This document shows, piece after piece, positions 42,006 to 51,756 of a stretch of 64,000 nucleotides of DNA. The notes below the pieces were generated by a model. That model was not told where the DNA came from, made no database searches, and saw nothing but the letters and a program-made list of their open reading frames with translations. Positions within the stretch are counted from its first letter, which is position 1, and each line of letters starts with the position of its first letter. This DNA comes from Pelagicoccus enzymogenes (GTDB taxonomy: Bacteria > Verrucomicrobiota > Verrucomicrobiia > Opitutales > Opitutaceae): the NCBI RefSeq assembly GCF_014803405.1, contig NZ_JACYFG010000061.1, forward strand, positions 124,001-188,000. The letters run 5' to 3'. A program made the translations under genes and the position numbers.

Positions 42006-43544
42006 CTATTCACTCTCTAGGGCCTTGTCAGGCAGGGCCGCATGCAAAACTCGTTCTGGAGTCGCCTCTTCCCGGCTAAACTCCGCTGTCTTTTTTCCTT
42101 CGCAAAGAACGATAACTCGGTCCGCTAAGGCCAATACTTCTGGTAGTTCCGAAGACACTACAATCAAGCCCAGCCCAGCTTTCGCGAGCTCGTCGATAAA
42201 ACTGTAGATCTCCCGCTTCGCGTTTACGTCGATACCGCGCGTCGGCTCGTCGAGCAGCAAGATCCGCGGCTCGGTCGCCAGCCACTTGGCCAGAATTACT
42301 TTCTGCTGATTGCCGCCGCTCAGATTGACCACCGCTTGCTGCAAGCTGGGAGTCTTCACCCGGAAGCGGTCGATATAGGGCTTAATAAACGAAGCTTCCT
42401 TGCCCTCGTCGACGAGACCGAAGCGAATGGAATTTTCCAAAGTCGGCAAACTGGCGTTTTCCAGTACGCTCATGGGCAATACCAAGCCATCGCGCTTACG
42501 GTCCTCCGGAGCAAAGGCCATGCGAGCCGCGATCGCGTCGGCCGGTGTGCGAAAGTTGACCGCTTCTCCGTCGATAAAGACCGTGCCGCTAGCCAGGCCT
42601 GCGTGCGCTCCGAACAAGCACTCCAGCAGTTCAGTGCGACCCGCCCCTACCAAGCCGAAAAGGCCAAGCACTTCGCCTTTCCTAAGCGAGAGCGACACTT
42701 GGTCCACGAGAAAAGCGCGTCCCACGCCCTCCCCGGGCAAACTGATGTTTTCGGCTCGCAAGATTTCATCGCCCAGCTCCGTGGCTTCCTTGTGAAAAAG
42801 CTCCTTGGACTCTCGACCTGCCATCAAGCCGATGATGCGATCTCGGCTCATTTCGGACAGTAAACCTTCGCCGACCCTCTGCCCGTCTCTAAAGATCACT
42901 ACATCGTCGCAGATAGGCGCGAGTTCTTCAAATTTGTGCGTAATGTAGATCAAACCGACACCGTCTTCCTTCAAGTCCCGCACGACCGAAAAAAGCGTAT
43001 CCACTTCGTGGGACGAGAGCGAAGAGGTCGGCTCGTCAAGGATCAACACCCTCGCATCCGAGGCCAAGGCTTTCGCAATCTCCACCAGCTGCTGCTGCCC
43101 GACCCGCAAATTCGCGACGAGCTCGCTTGGCTCTACCCGCAAGTCCACTCGCTCGAGGATCTTTGCCGTCTCCGCTTCCATCTTCGGGAAGTCAACCAAG
43201 CCGGTCCAGGAACGAGGTTCGCATCCAAGGAACACGTTCTCGGCTACCGAAAGGTAAGGAATTAGATTTAGCTCCTGGTGGACGATACCGATGCCGCAAG
43301 CCTGCGCCTCCCGCGTATTCTTAAATTGGACACGTTGTCCATCGACCAAGATATCGCCGGAGTCCGGCTCAAACACGCCAGAAAGCACGTTCATCAAAGT
43401 CGACTTGCCGGCCCCGTTTTCTCCGAGAAGAGCGAGCAACCTGCCGGCATGCACCCGAAGCCCCGCCCCAGAAAGGGCCTTCACTCCAGGAAAAGTCTTA
43501 ACGATGTTATCCGCTTCGAGGATACACTTTGACTCGATGCTCAC
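42006..43544 (-). CDS. Ribose-type sugar ABC transporter ATPase (RbsA family)
   Basis: About 512 residues from a GTG at 43544, preceded by GGAGG seven bases upstream and overlapping the previous stop as GTGA; a longer open frame exists but starts inside the upstream gene. There are two ABC domains. The first has Walker A GENGAGKST near residue 42, a degenerate signature NLRVGQQQL and ILDEPTSSLSS. The second has an altered Walker A (GLVGAGRTEL) and signature LSGGNQQK with LLDEPTRGIDV. This two-domain form is typical of ribose/xylose/galactose transporters. Confidence 0.95.
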   Translation of the reverse strand: MSIESKCILEADNIVKTFPGVKALSGAGLRVHAGRLLALLGENGAGKSTLMNVLSGVFEPDSGDILVDGQRVQFKNTREAQACGIGIVHQELNLIPYLSVAENVFLGCEPRSWTGLVDFPKMEAETAKILERVDLRVEPSELVANLRVGQQQLVEIAKALASDARVLILDEPTSSLSSHEVDTLFSVVRDLKEDGVGLIYITHKFEELAPICDDVVIFRDGQRVGEGLLSEMSRDRIIGLMAGRESKELFHKEATELGDEILRAENISLPGEGVGRAFLVDQVSLSLRKGEVLGLFGLVGAGRTELLECLFGAHAGLASGTVFIDGEAVNFRTPADAIAARMAFAPEDRKRDGLVLPMSVLENASLPTLENSIRFGLVDEGKEASFIKPYIDRFRVKTPSLQQAVVNLSGGNQQKVILAKWLATEPRILLLDEPTRGIDVNAKREIYSFIDELAKAGLGLIVVSSELPEVLALADRVIVLCEGKKTAEFSREEATPERVLHAALPDKALESE

Positions 43545-44212
43545 TGAACAACCTCCACAAACAGGGGAATAAACTCTGCGATAGGCCCGTCCCCGAGGGA
43601 ACTTGGCGCCTTGCCGCAACCCACGAAGCGTAGACGTGTCCCGACTTCCAAATTCCCGCCGAGTGTTTGCATGACCTCGGTTTCGACTTTATGGTTCAAA
43701 GTCGCCGAAACCGCGTTGAACTCCTCCAGCCCCGGAAAATCGTTCAGATTCAGAAGTCCCGTTCCATCCCGTACCGTATTTCCGAATACAGGGGGAGCGA
43801 TCAACAGATTTACCTCAGACTTCCCAATAGCGAGAGTAGCTCGACGGCCTTTTAAGGCCACGATCGTTGCCTCGCCCTGAGTCAAAAAATAGGCCGGGCC
43901 GACATCTCCTTGCCGGATGCCATAGGTTTCGACCGCCCCAGCTAAATCGTCAGAGAGAGCTTCAACCAATACGGTCACCTTCGTCGCGCTTTCGAACCGC
44001 GGCTCCAGTTTCCCTTTCCAGAAAGTCTCAACAAAAGCGGTCGGATCAAAGACCTCTGCATTCGACTGCGAGGGAATTTTACCATCCTCGTCCAGTGAAA
44101 CGATTCCAAACGGAGGAAAAAGTATCCAAAGCGCTGCTACGACTAGGATCGTTCCGCCAACGCGAAGCCATTTTTTCGGAGTCGCAGGCGACGGTTTAGA
44201 TACAGTATTCAT
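43541..44212 (-). CDS. DUF2291 family membrane-anchored periplasmic protein
   Basis: The product has 223 residues. A single hydrophobic segment (about 18-36, GGTILVVAALWILFPPFGIV) is followed by a periplasmic domain. The segment VFDPTAFVETFWKGKLEP and the ending GPIAEFIPLFVEVV fit the DUF2291 family, which is commonly found inside ribose-type ABC transporter operons. Its function is unknown; an accessory role in sugar uptake is inference from position. Its TGA stop overlaps the GTG start of the ATPase gene. Confidence 0.7.
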   Translation of the reverse strand: MNTVSKPSPATPKKWLRVGGTILVVAALWILFPPFGIVSLDEDGKIPSQSNAEVFDPTAFVETFWKGKLEPRFESATKVTVLVEALSDDLAGAVETYGIRQGDVGPAYFLTQGEATIVALKGRRATLAIGKSEVNLLIAPPVFGNTVRDGTGLLNLNDFPGLEEFNAVSATLNHKVETEVMQTLGGNLEVGTRLRFVGCGKAPSSLGDGPIAEFIPLFVEVVQ

Positions 44213-44265
44213 CTTTTTGAAAGAACTTCAAAAACAAGAGGACAAAGTGGGCGGATCGAGTTGTA

Positions 44266-45240
44266 TTACTTGCGGCCGAAGTCGCCGTAGTTGGATACGT
44301 TTTCAATCGTTACCAACTCGACAGGCACCAAAGTGCGCTGCTCGAAATCTCTCTTACCCTTGATGTACGCATCCGCGCTTTCGGCCGAAACTCGCGCCAT
44401 GCGCTTGGGAAATTGCATACCTGTGGCGGTGATCTTTCCATCAGCGATCGACTTGACCACATCGTCCGCCCCGTCGAAGCCAAAGACCTTGACCTGATTG
44501 GCCTTTCCGGCAGCGAGCAGGGCCTGGTAAGCACCCATCGCCATCGCGTCATTGCCGCAAAAGACGGCCTTGATATTGGGATTAGCCTGCAGGATCGATT
44601 CCATAACCTCCAAAGCTTTGGCACGGTCAAAGTCTGCGGACTGCTGGGCAACCATCTTCAAGCCGGGAAAGCGGTCCACCACGCTGTGGAAGCCCTTGGA
44701 ACGGTTCCAAGTATTGGTGTCGGCGATGATGCCCAAGATTTCAGCGTATTCGCCCTCCTCGCCAACCACTTCGACAAAGTACTCCCCGAGCGCCACGCAT
44801 CCGGAATAGTTATCCGAAAGGACTTGGGAGGTGGCCACGTCGTTCGCAGTGATCTCACGGTCCATGCAGAAAACCGGAATGCCGGCCTGCTTCGCCCGCC
44901 GCACGTTCGCGATCGAACCTTCGGCATCGGTGCAATTAAAGAGCACCGCGTCGTAGCCAGAAGCAATCAAGTTATCGAAATGCACAGACTCCTTGGACGG
45001 GTCGTTCTGAGAATCAAAAATAGTGGCTTGATAGCCGAGCTCGACCGCTCGGTCTCGGGCAGTCTCGGCCAAGACCACGAACCATGGGTTATTGAGAGTC
45101 GATACCACGACTGCCATTCGCTTCGGCCCAGCATCGTCGCCAGATGCGGTGGAATCGTTCTTTCCACAGCCAGAAAATAGGCTGGAGAGCGCGATGAATA
45201 GAGTGAGCCAAACAAATCGGGGTAGTTTTTGGGTACGCAT
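44266..45240 (-). CDS. Ribose-type sugar-binding lipoprotein (RbsB family)
   Basis: The product has 324 residues. The signal ends in a lipobox-like FSGC with Cys25, fitting a lipid-anchored binding protein. The periplasmic-binding fold (Peripla_BP_4) shows [14 protein letters not shown] at the start, the hinge segment CMDREI, and [16 protein letters not shown]. It captures the pentose or similar monosaccharide for the ABC transporter. The asparagines and aspartates that set ligand specificity cannot be assigned by eye; comparison with known apiose-binding relatives would be informative. Confidence 0.93.
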   Translation of the reverse strand: MRTQKLPRFVWLTLFIALSSLFSGCGKNDSTASGDDAGPKRMAVVVSTLNNPWFVVLAETARDRAVELGYQATIFDSQNDPSKESVHFDNLIASGYDAVLFNCTDAEGSIANVRRAKQAGIPVFCMDREITANDVATSQVLSDNYSGCVALGEYFVEVVGEEGEYAEILGIIADTNTWNRSKGFHSVVDRFPGLKMVAQQSADFDRAKALEVMESILQANPNIKAVFCGNDAMAMGAYQALLAAGKANQVKVFGFDGADDVVKSIADGKITATGMQFPKRMARVSAESADAYIKGKRDFEQRTLVPVELVTIENVSNYGDFGRK

Positions 45241-45319
45241 TTTTTTGGGGGTACGATAAGGGTTATTGTATTAGTAATTTTATGACACGTTTCAGCCGGC
45301 CTAGCGATCAACCGCCTGA

Positions 45320-46792
45320 TCAAGCTATCTGACCGACCGCAGATTTCCAGCCAGAGATCAATTTATCAACTTGCTCGGATGACATTGCAGGCACGAAGGT
45401 TTCGGGAACGCCAAAGGAAAAGTCGTCCGGCGAGGAAACGACGCCCTTCCCCAGCATCCCAGCCATCGTAGCGCCAAGGGGCGAGCATTCTGGCATCTTC
45501 GCCACGCTCAGGTCCACCCCGCACAAATCCGCCACCAAGCTCATCAGGAAACGATTGGTCGTGGCGCCACCGTCCGCCTTTAGGCTTTTTAGAGAAATCC
45601 CTGCCTCGGAACGCATCACCTTCAAAGCCTCGCATACTTGGAAAGCGATCGACTCCAGACCAGCCCGCACCACGTGCCGACGGTCGCTCTGAGAACTCAA
45701 TCCCACGATGATGGCCTTGGCATCGGCTTTCCAATAAGGCAGGCCGAGACCCGTAAAGGCGGGTACCAAATAGACGCCACCATTGTCGGGCAGCTCGCGA
45801 GCCATGGGCTCGATCTCCGAGTAGTCGGAGAACAATCCAAGCTGATCCTTTAACCATGCGAGCGTCGCCGCCGAGCTGATAATGATGCCCTCGAAGGCAT
45901 AAGTCGGCACTCCTCCGCGAGTCCAAGCCAAGGTCGAGACAACTCCGCGGTTTGAGCGCTTCAGCTCCGAACCGATGTTGAGCAAAATGGAAGAGCCCGT
46001 GCCAAAGGTGACCTTCGCAGTCCCCGGCTCAAAGCATCCTTGAGCAAACAAGGCCGCCTGCGAGTCTCCCATCACGCCGCATATCTCGAGCGGCGTCTCC
46101 AGCAATCCCTCGAAAGTGGTCTCGCCAAAACGAGCTTCGCTGTCTCGCACTTCCGGCAAGGCTTGGCGCGGCGTTTCCCAGAGCTCGCAAAGCTCATCGT
46201 CCCAATCGAGCAGCGAAATGTCGTAGAGCAAGGTTCGGCTAGCGTTCGTCGTATCCGTGGCAAACGTACGCCCTTCCGTCATACGGTAGATGAGGTAAGC
46301 GTCGATGGTTCCTACGAGGGCTTCGCCCGACTTTATCCGACGAGCGATCTCCGGCTCGTTGCGCATGAGCCATTTCAGTTTGGACGCAGAAAAGTAGGCG
46401 TCGATTTTCAGACCGGTGCGTTCCTGAACGATGCTTTCAAATCCCCCCGCAATCGCCGCGTCGCAAAGCTCGACGCCACGCCGACACTGCCAAACCATCG
46501 CATGGTAGAGCGGCTTGCCTGTGCCCTTTTCGAAGACCACGATCGTCTCTCGCTGGTTGGTGATGCTAACACAGGCAATATCCTTCAGCTCCACGGCCTC
46601 CGACTCGATAACTTTGCCTACGACCGACAAGGTGTTCGACCAAATCTCCTCAGCGTCATGTTCGACCCAACCGGGCTTAGGATAGTGCTGCTTATGTTCC
46701 AGCGAAGCACGAGCAACGATCTCTCCCTTCTCGGAGAAAATCAGGGCTTTCGTAGCCGAGGTACTTTGGTCTAAGGACAAGAAATGGGGCAT
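45320..46792 (-). CDS. FGGY-family carbohydrate kinase (candidate apulose kinase; glycerol kinase-like)
   Basis: The product has 490 residues. The N-terminal phosphate-binding motif SLDQSTSATKALIF, SITNQRETIVVFEKGTGKPL, and the second-domain motif TFGTGSSILLNIG identify an FGGY kinase. By overall pattern it is close to glycerol kinase, but no glycerol genes (facilitator, dehydrogenase) are present. It lies 11 bp after a split transketolase, in an operon with an isomerase and a ribose-type transporter. That context fits a ketopentose kinase such as the apulose kinase of the transketolase-type D-apiose pathway. Substrate is inferred from context only. Confidence 0.85.
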   Translation of the reverse strand: MPHFLSLDQSTSATKALIFSEKGEIVARASLEHKQHYPKPGWVEHDAEEIWSNTLSVVGKVIESEAVELKDIACVSITNQRETIVVFEKGTGKPLYHAMVWQCRRGVELCDAAIAGGFESIVQERTGLKIDAYFSASKLKWLMRNEPEIARRIKSGEALVGTIDAYLIYRMTEGRTFATDTTNASRTLLYDISLLDWDDELCELWETPRQALPEVRDSEARFGETTFEGLLETPLEICGVMGDSQAALFAQGCFEPGTAKVTFGTGSSILLNIGSELKRSNRGVVSTLAWTRGGVPTYAFEGIIISSAATLAWLKDQLGLFSDYSEIEPMARELPDNGGVYLVPAFTGLGLPYWKADAKAIIVGLSSQSDRRHVVRAGLESIAFQVCEALKVMRSEAGISLKSLKADGGATTNRFLMSLVADLCGVDLSVAKMPECSPLGATMAGMLGKGVVSSPDDFSFGVPETFVPAMSSEQVDKLISGWKSAVGQIA

Positions 46793-46803
46793 GGAAAAAG
46801 AGC

Positions 46804-47820
46804 CTACTGGGCTTTGGAAAGAAGCGCCTTCGCAGTCTCGGCAAGGCCTTCCATGGAAATCCCATAGTGGCGGAAAATATCGGCTTGGCTGCCAGTCACC
46901 GTGTACTCGTCAGGAATGCCGACGCGCCGAAACGCGCAAGCGCTGATACCTGCTTCCAATATTGTAGCCGCACACGCTTCGCCTAGACCACCGTTTACCA
47001 TGTGCTCCTCGACCGTCACGATCGCTTTGCATTCTCGGGCAGCGGACAGCACCGCCTCGCTATCAAACGGTTTCAGACTATGCACGCTGAGCACACGAGC
47101 TTCCAGCCCTTCGTCTCGCTTCAACTTCTCGGCCGCGAGCAAGGCATGGATCACTGCTTCGCCAGTGGCGATGAAAGCAAGGTCATTGCCTTCGCGAATC
47201 AAGCGAGCTTTGCCAAACTCGAAAGCCTGCTCGCTCTCCTTGCCCAAGCTGTAAAGCGGAGCCTTTCCGAAGCGGATGAAAACGGGCTTTTCCAGCGCGG
47301 CCGCCGCCCGTACCGACTGCTCCGCCTCGTAGTTGTCCGCTGGGCACACGACGATCAGATTATTGATCGCCCGCAGCGCCGCGAAGTCATGCAAGGAGTG
47401 ATGCGTCGTCCCGAGAGCGCCGTAGCTTACGCCGGAGCTGATTCCCACCAAGGTGACAGGATTATCTGAATACGCGACGTCGTTCTTGATCTGCTCCAAG
47501 GAACGCGCCGTCAAAAAGCACGAGGGCGATACGGCGAAAACTTTTTTCCCTGCCGAAGCGAGCCCCGCTGAAACGCCCACTAGGTTCTGCTCAGCGATCC
47601 CCACTTCGACGAGCTGATCGGGATAAGCCTTGCCAAAAGGAGCCAGCTTGCCCGAACCGCGCGAGTCGCTCACGACCGCTACCACGTTTCTGTCGCTCGC
47701 CGCCATCTCTTCCATGGTGGAAGCAAAGACTTCGAGATTCGCCTTACCTTTGGCGAGTCCGATCTCCGCGGCGATTTCTGCGGCCGCGGCGCTGTACATA
47801 GAGGGTGCTGGAGCGCTCAT
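46804..47820 (-). CDS. Transketolase-like C-terminal subunit
   Basis: The product has 338 residues and carries the pyrimidine-binding and C-terminal domains of transketolase. The catalytic Glu lies in VEVGIAEQNLVGVSAGLA near residue 74, and HSLKPFD and EEHMVNGGLGEA follow later. The N-terminal, TPP-binding half is the separate gene at 47817, with ATGA overlap of stop and start. Split transketolases are typical of specialised sugar pathways, including the apulose-4-phosphate transketolase of D-apiose catabolism, rather than of the housekeeping pentose phosphate pathway. Confidence 0.92.
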   Translation of the reverse strand: MSAPAPSMYSAAAAEIAAEIGLAKGKANLEVFASTMEEMAASDRNVVAVVSDSRGSGKLAPFGKAYPDQLVEVGIAEQNLVGVSAGLASAGKKVFAVSPSCFLTARSLEQIKNDVAYSDNPVTLVGISSGVSYGALGTTHHSLHDFAALRAINNLIVVCPADNYEAEQSVRAAAALEKPVFIRFGKAPLYSLGKESEQAFEFGKARLIREGNDLAFIATGEAVIHALLAAEKLKRDEGLEARVLSVHSLKPFDSEAVLSAARECKAIVTVEEHMVNGGLGEACAATILEAGISACAFRRVGIPDEYTVTGSQADIFRHYGISMEGLAETAKALLSKAQ

Positions 47821-48659
47821 GACAATGCTCCTTCCTTGATACCGATCTGAGTTTCAAAACTTGCCATGGCACGTTCGTATTCCTCGTCGTTCGGCACGCC
47901 ATGGTGCCACTTTCCGACGTCTTCCATGAAGTCCACGCCTTTACCTTTCACTGTATTCGCAATTACCATACTTGGCTTTCCTTTTTCCAAGGGAGCCTGC
48001 AACGCTTCCGTCAAGGCAGCGTAGTCATGACCGTCGATGCGACGCACCGACCAGCCGAAGGCTTCCCACTTTTCGACCAAAGGTTCGCTATTCATCACCT
48101 CCGCAGTCCGGCCCGCGATTTGCAAAGTATTGCAGTCAATCACCGCCGTTAAGTTATCCAATTTGTAATGGGCCGCCGACATAGCTGCTTCCCAGTTCGA
48201 ACCTTCGGCCAGCTCGCCATCTCCCAAAAGCGTAAAGACGCGGTAGTCCTTCTTGTCCATTTTGCCCGCCAAAGCGGTGCCCACGCAGATCGGGAGACCA
48301 TGGCCTAAACCGCCCGTGTTTTGCTCCACGCCGTTCACTTTTCGGGTCGGATGCCCCACGTAATGAGACTGGTAGGCGCAAAGCGTTTCCAAGTCCGACT
48401 CATCGAAAAAGCCAGCATCGGCCAGGACAACGAACAAGGCCTCAACCGCGTGTCCCTTGCTCTGCACGTAGCGATCACGATCCGGCGACGAAAAGGTCGC
48501 TGGCGAGACCTTCAGTATCCGATTGTACAATACATTTAAAATATCGATGCAAGACAAGCTACCGCCCGTGTGGCCGGCCCCCGCGTGCTTGATCCACTTG
48601 ATGACGCTACGTCGCAATTTCAGCGACTTCAGCTCTAGTTGTCCGTCGGTGTAATTCAT
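47817..48659 (-). CDS. Transketolase-like N-terminal subunit (TPP-binding)
   Basis: The product has 280 residues. The thiamine diphosphate motif GDGELAEGSNWEAAM followed by VIDCN lies near residue 147-175, and the early HAGAGHTGGSLSCIDIL is typical of the transketolase N-terminus. It would pair with the adjacent C-terminal subunit to move a two-carbon unit between sugar phosphates. Its start is 103 bp downstream of the isomerase stop. Confidence 0.93.
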   Translation of the reverse strand: MNYTDGQLELKSLKLRRSVIKWIKHAGAGHTGGSLSCIDILNVLYNRILKVSPATFSSPDRDRYVQSKGHAVEALFVVLADAGFFDESDLETLCAYQSHYVGHPTRKVNGVEQNTGGLGHGLPICVGTALAGKMDKKDYRVFTLLGDGELAEGSNWEAAMSAAHYKLDNLTAVIDCNTLQIAGRTAEVMNSEPLVEKWEAFGWSVRRIDGHDYAALTEALQAPLEKGKPSMVIANTVKGKGVDFMEDVGKWHHGVPNDEEYERAMASFETQIGIKEGALS

Positions 48660-48762
48660 GGTGTAAGGTTTTTCAAAATTCGTAGCCCTAAACGTAAGAC
48701 AGCGTCCGCACAGAATACATCCTGCAACACGGTCGCGGGCTGAAGCGCCGCGCTACGGTCCT

Positions 48763-50187
48763 TCAGACTTCAGGTGCTTCGTGGTAGTAGGTTTCCCAGC
48801 CGAGGTAGACCTCGAAGGCTTCCTTGAGGATGGCGGCCGTGTGCGAGGCATTCATCACCACATGGTGCTCGAAGCCTTCGCGGCAAACGTGCCGCATGAG
48901 CTTTTGCAGCTTGGGCACCTCTGCCACCGCGCGATTGCCGAAAGTTTTCAAATTGTCGTCCGTCAGCTGGCCTTCTCCGATGTACGCACGGATCTTGCCG
49001 TTTGTATCGTCGGTTGTGATACGCCCATAGGTCAGGGTGCTGGCGGGAGTGCGTCCATCGAGCGCTCCGTAAGTGTTCTCCTCTCCCACAACCGTTCCGA
49101 GGATAGGCGCCGTGGAGATCTTGGCGTCTTTCAAAAACGACTTCGCCCAGTTTCCGCAGTGGAAAAGCACGCACTTGTCGTCTTCGCTGCCGTAGTTGTT
49201 GTTCCAATCCACAAGGGCGCTGGGAGAGCCGGAAGCCAGCTGCATGGCGTACATGGTAAGCACACCGGTGACGTCCACCTCGCAAGCGCTCGGCGAGAGC
49301 TCTTCGCTCATCATGCTCATGCTCGTGCAAACGTTGCAGCCGTGGTTCGCTTGCACCGAAGTCCAGCATTGCACGGCAGTGGCATCCAGCGTGTTTTCCT
49401 CTACGAAATTGTCGAGCACCACGCCGAGTCGCGCCATCTGAACCAGCTTCGCTTGAGGCACCAGAGAGGCATTCGCATACGCCTTGATTTCCTCGATTTT
49501 CGATACGATGACCTCGCTATCGGCAGCCAACTTGTCAGCGGCTCCCAGGATTTCCGATAGGTCGACGGTCGTGACGCTGATCCCGTCGCGCTCAAGGATC
49601 TTCTCGCTGTAACGAACAGTGTTGAACGCTCCAGGACGCGCCCCGACCGCTCCGATTCGACAACCGCGAATTCCACCCACCACGCGGCATACCGCCACGA
49701 ATTGCTGCAAATCTTCCACGAAGGACGCATCGCTCGGATGCACCACGTGCTTGCGGGTGAGAGAGTAAGCGATTCCCGCCTGTCTCAAGTTATTGCATAC
49801 AGAAATTTTTCCGCAGAACGCATCGCGGCGACGAATCACGTCGAGCCTGTCCAAGTCGTCTGGATACCCTTGAATAAGTACCGGCACATTGAGCCCAGCC
49901 ATCTTCAAGGTGTCCGCAACGCCCTTCTCGTCACCGAAGTTCGGCAAACATACCAAGATCCCGCCGATGCGCTCCCGGTTCGCTTTGAACAACTCCGCGC
50001 ACTTGCGGGCATCCGCGTGGGTTTCGACCCCGCCAAGCTTGGTTTCCTCCTCGCCCAGCATCACGGCCTCAAGACCGAGTTCCTCGAAGAGACGGCTGAT
50101 GTCCGCCCGAGCTTCCGTTACAAGCTTATCTGGGAAAAAGTCACGATTCCCGAAAATGACTCCAATCGACTGATTACTGTTTTTCAC
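48763..50187 (-). CDS. L-fucose isomerase-family aldose isomerase (candidate pentose/apiose isomerase)
   Basis: The product has 474 residues, related to the L-fucose/L-arabinose isomerase fold family (COG2407-like). Segments such as GGILVCLPNFGDEKG, VLIQGYPDDLDRLD, GAVGARPGAFNTVRYSE and LFHCGNWAKSF fit the family. A conserved metal-site pattern of Glu/Asp/His is likely (EVDVTGVLTMYAMQL). Family members convert aldoses to ketoses with Mn2+. As first gene of the operon it would turn the imported aldopentose into the ketose for the kinase. The specific sugar cannot be read from sequence. Confidence 0.8.
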   Translation of the reverse strand: MKNSNQSIGVIFGNRDFFPDKLVTEARADISRLFEELGLEAVMLGEEETKLGGVETHADARKCAELFKANRERIGGILVCLPNFGDEKGVADTLKMAGLNVPVLIQGYPDDLDRLDVIRRRDAFCGKISVCNNLRQAGIAYSLTRKHVVHPSDASFVEDLQQFVAVCRVVGGIRGCRIGAVGARPGAFNTVRYSEKILERDGISVTTVDLSEILGAADKLAADSEVIVSKIEEIKAYANASLVPQAKLVQMARLGVVLDNFVEENTLDATAVQCWTSVQANHGCNVCTSMSMMSEELSPSACEVDVTGVLTMYAMQLASGSPSALVDWNNNYGSEDDKCVLFHCGNWAKSFLKDAKISTAPILGTVVGEENTYGALDGRTPASTLTYGRITTDDTNGKIRAYIGEGQLTDDNLKTFGNRAVAEVPKLQKLMRHVCREGFEHHVVMNASHTAAILKEAFEVYLGWETYYHEAPEV

Positions 50188-50256
50188 AATGTATAAAGGA
50201 TAGGGGTAACGCTCCTCTCGGGAGCCTTGGACGTCCCGATGGCGGCCAGCGATTAC

Positions 50257-50272
50257 TTAACCTTTGGGTTAA
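50257..50272. promoter_or_regulatory. Palindrome TTAACC-N4-GGTTAA in the isomerase/AraC divergent region
   Basis: Perfect 6-bp arms, 70 bp upstream of the isomerase start. It lies in the 440-bp region between the pentose operon and its likely regulator, and is a plausible operator. The remainder of 50188-50627 holds no gene that I can support. Confidence 0.4.
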
Positions 50273-50627
50273 ACATATCTCCGACTGTACGACGTCCGTG
50301 AAGGTTAGCAGTATACAGCTGAGCATACCTTCCGTTCCTCCTAAAAAACCCTCACAATCACCTCTATCCTAATATCGAAATGATAAATAACGGTCCCTTC
50401 ACACTTCGAGGCCCACTCGATACCCAATTTTTCGCCAGTGCCCGAAACACTCTCGCTAGGTGAAAGCGGTCGGGAAAAGACCCTTAGAATAAAGTCACCA
50501 AGTCGCAAATATTCAACTAGACGATCTTATCCTCATACAGTATTGTTGTCGCCGAAGCTCGTAGGGCACACCTACTACCCCATCACTAGAGATGTCACCC
50601 AGCCGCGAGCGTTAAGCATGCTGAACA

Positions 50628-51482
50628 ATGGAGCATTTCGATCCTCAAAGACCTGACTTTAAGCCCTACGGACTTACCTGCGTTTCCTGGAAGCCTGAGC
50701 ACATGAGGAGGGCCGACCACCACAACGAGATTGAACTCAACCTCCTCAGGAGAGGCAGCGTCACCTACTTGCTTGCAGGATCCAAGGTCGAAATTTCCGC
50801 CGGCCAGCTTGCCGCCTTCTGGGCTTCGATTCCCCATCAGGTCATCGACTACGAGGACAACACCGACTACTACGTCACCACGATTCCCTTCGCCTGGTTC
50901 CTGCAGTTCAAACTTCCCGAAGCCTTCGTGCGCACCCTTCTCCACGGTTCCCTGCTGAAAGAGAATCTCGGCGGCAAGGCCGAGCTCGACTACAGCCGTT
51001 TCGCAGAGTGGGAGACCGACCTGCTAAAGAACCAAAACGAAGTTCAGGATATCGTATTGCTCGAGCTGCACGCCCGCCTCCACCGAATGGCAATTCGCGT
51101 CGCCGACGACTGTTCCTTGGAGCAGAAGAAACAAGACAACATGGTAAAACTGCAGGACGGGAGCCTCAACAAGGTCGAACAAATCGCCTGCTTCATAGCC
51201 CAACACTATTTGGAGCCCCTTACCGCCGAACAAATTGGTGAAGCGACCGGGATCCACCCGAACTACGCCATGAATCTGTTTAAGAAGGCCTTCGGCACCA
51301 CTCTCATCAACTACCTCACCCATCACCGAATATCCCACGCCCAACGGCTCCTCGTCACCACAGACCTGAAGATACTGGATATCGCCATGGAGTCCGGCTT
51401 TCACACCCTCAGCCGCTTTAACTCCGCTTTCCGCCAAACCTGCGGTTGCTCGCCCCGTGAATACCGAGCCCACCAAAAGTAG
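50628..51482 (+). CDS. AraC-family transcriptional regulator with cupin domain
   Basis: The product has 284 residues. The N-terminal cupin-like domain (about 20-110) includes HHNEIELNLLRRGSVTYLL and FWASIPHQVIDYE. Two AraC helix-turn-helix motifs fill about 185-280 (LTAEQIGEATGIHPNYAMNL, ILDIAMESGFHTLSRFNSAF). It is divergent from the isomerase and is the likely sugar-responsive activator of the pentose operon at 50187-41023. It may also control the downstream pectin genes on its own strand. Confidence 0.92.
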   Translation: MEHFDPQRPDFKPYGLTCVSWKPEHMRRADHHNEIELNLLRRGSVTYLLAGSKVEISAGQLAAFWASIPHQVIDYEDNTDYYVTTIPFAWFLQFKLPEAFVRTLLHGSLLKENLGGKAELDYSRFAEWETDLLKNQNEVQDIVLLELHARLHRMAIRVADDCSLEQKKQDNMVKLQDGSLNKVEQIACFIAQHYLEPLTAEQIGEATGIHPNYAMNLFKKAFGTTLINYLTHHRISHAQRLLVTTDLKILDIAMESGFHTLSRFNSAFRQTCGCSPREYRAHQK

Positions 51483-51756
51483 CTTAATTCCGCCGCGCAA
51501 AATCTAGGGCATTCAACAGAAAGCCGCCCATCGGCAAAGTAAGGCTCGGCTGACAAGTCGATCGGCCCCTAATGCCCTCCTCCTTCTTACGCATGAGAAG
51601 CAAAAATGCTTAGAATTGCGTCAGAAACCATCGAATCGAAAGGAAGACCAATCGAAAAACAAAGTGTAGACTGAGCACTACCCCAAAAGAACCGCAAATC
51701 GAGCAGCACCAAAGCGCTCGATCGAGTTCGAAACTTAGCAGCAACGCCTACGCCCC

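Noticed and set aside
45320-46792. Calling the FGGY kinase a glycerol kinase
   Set aside because: The sequence resembles glycerol kinase, but the operon holds pentose genes and no glycerol facilitator or dehydrogenase.
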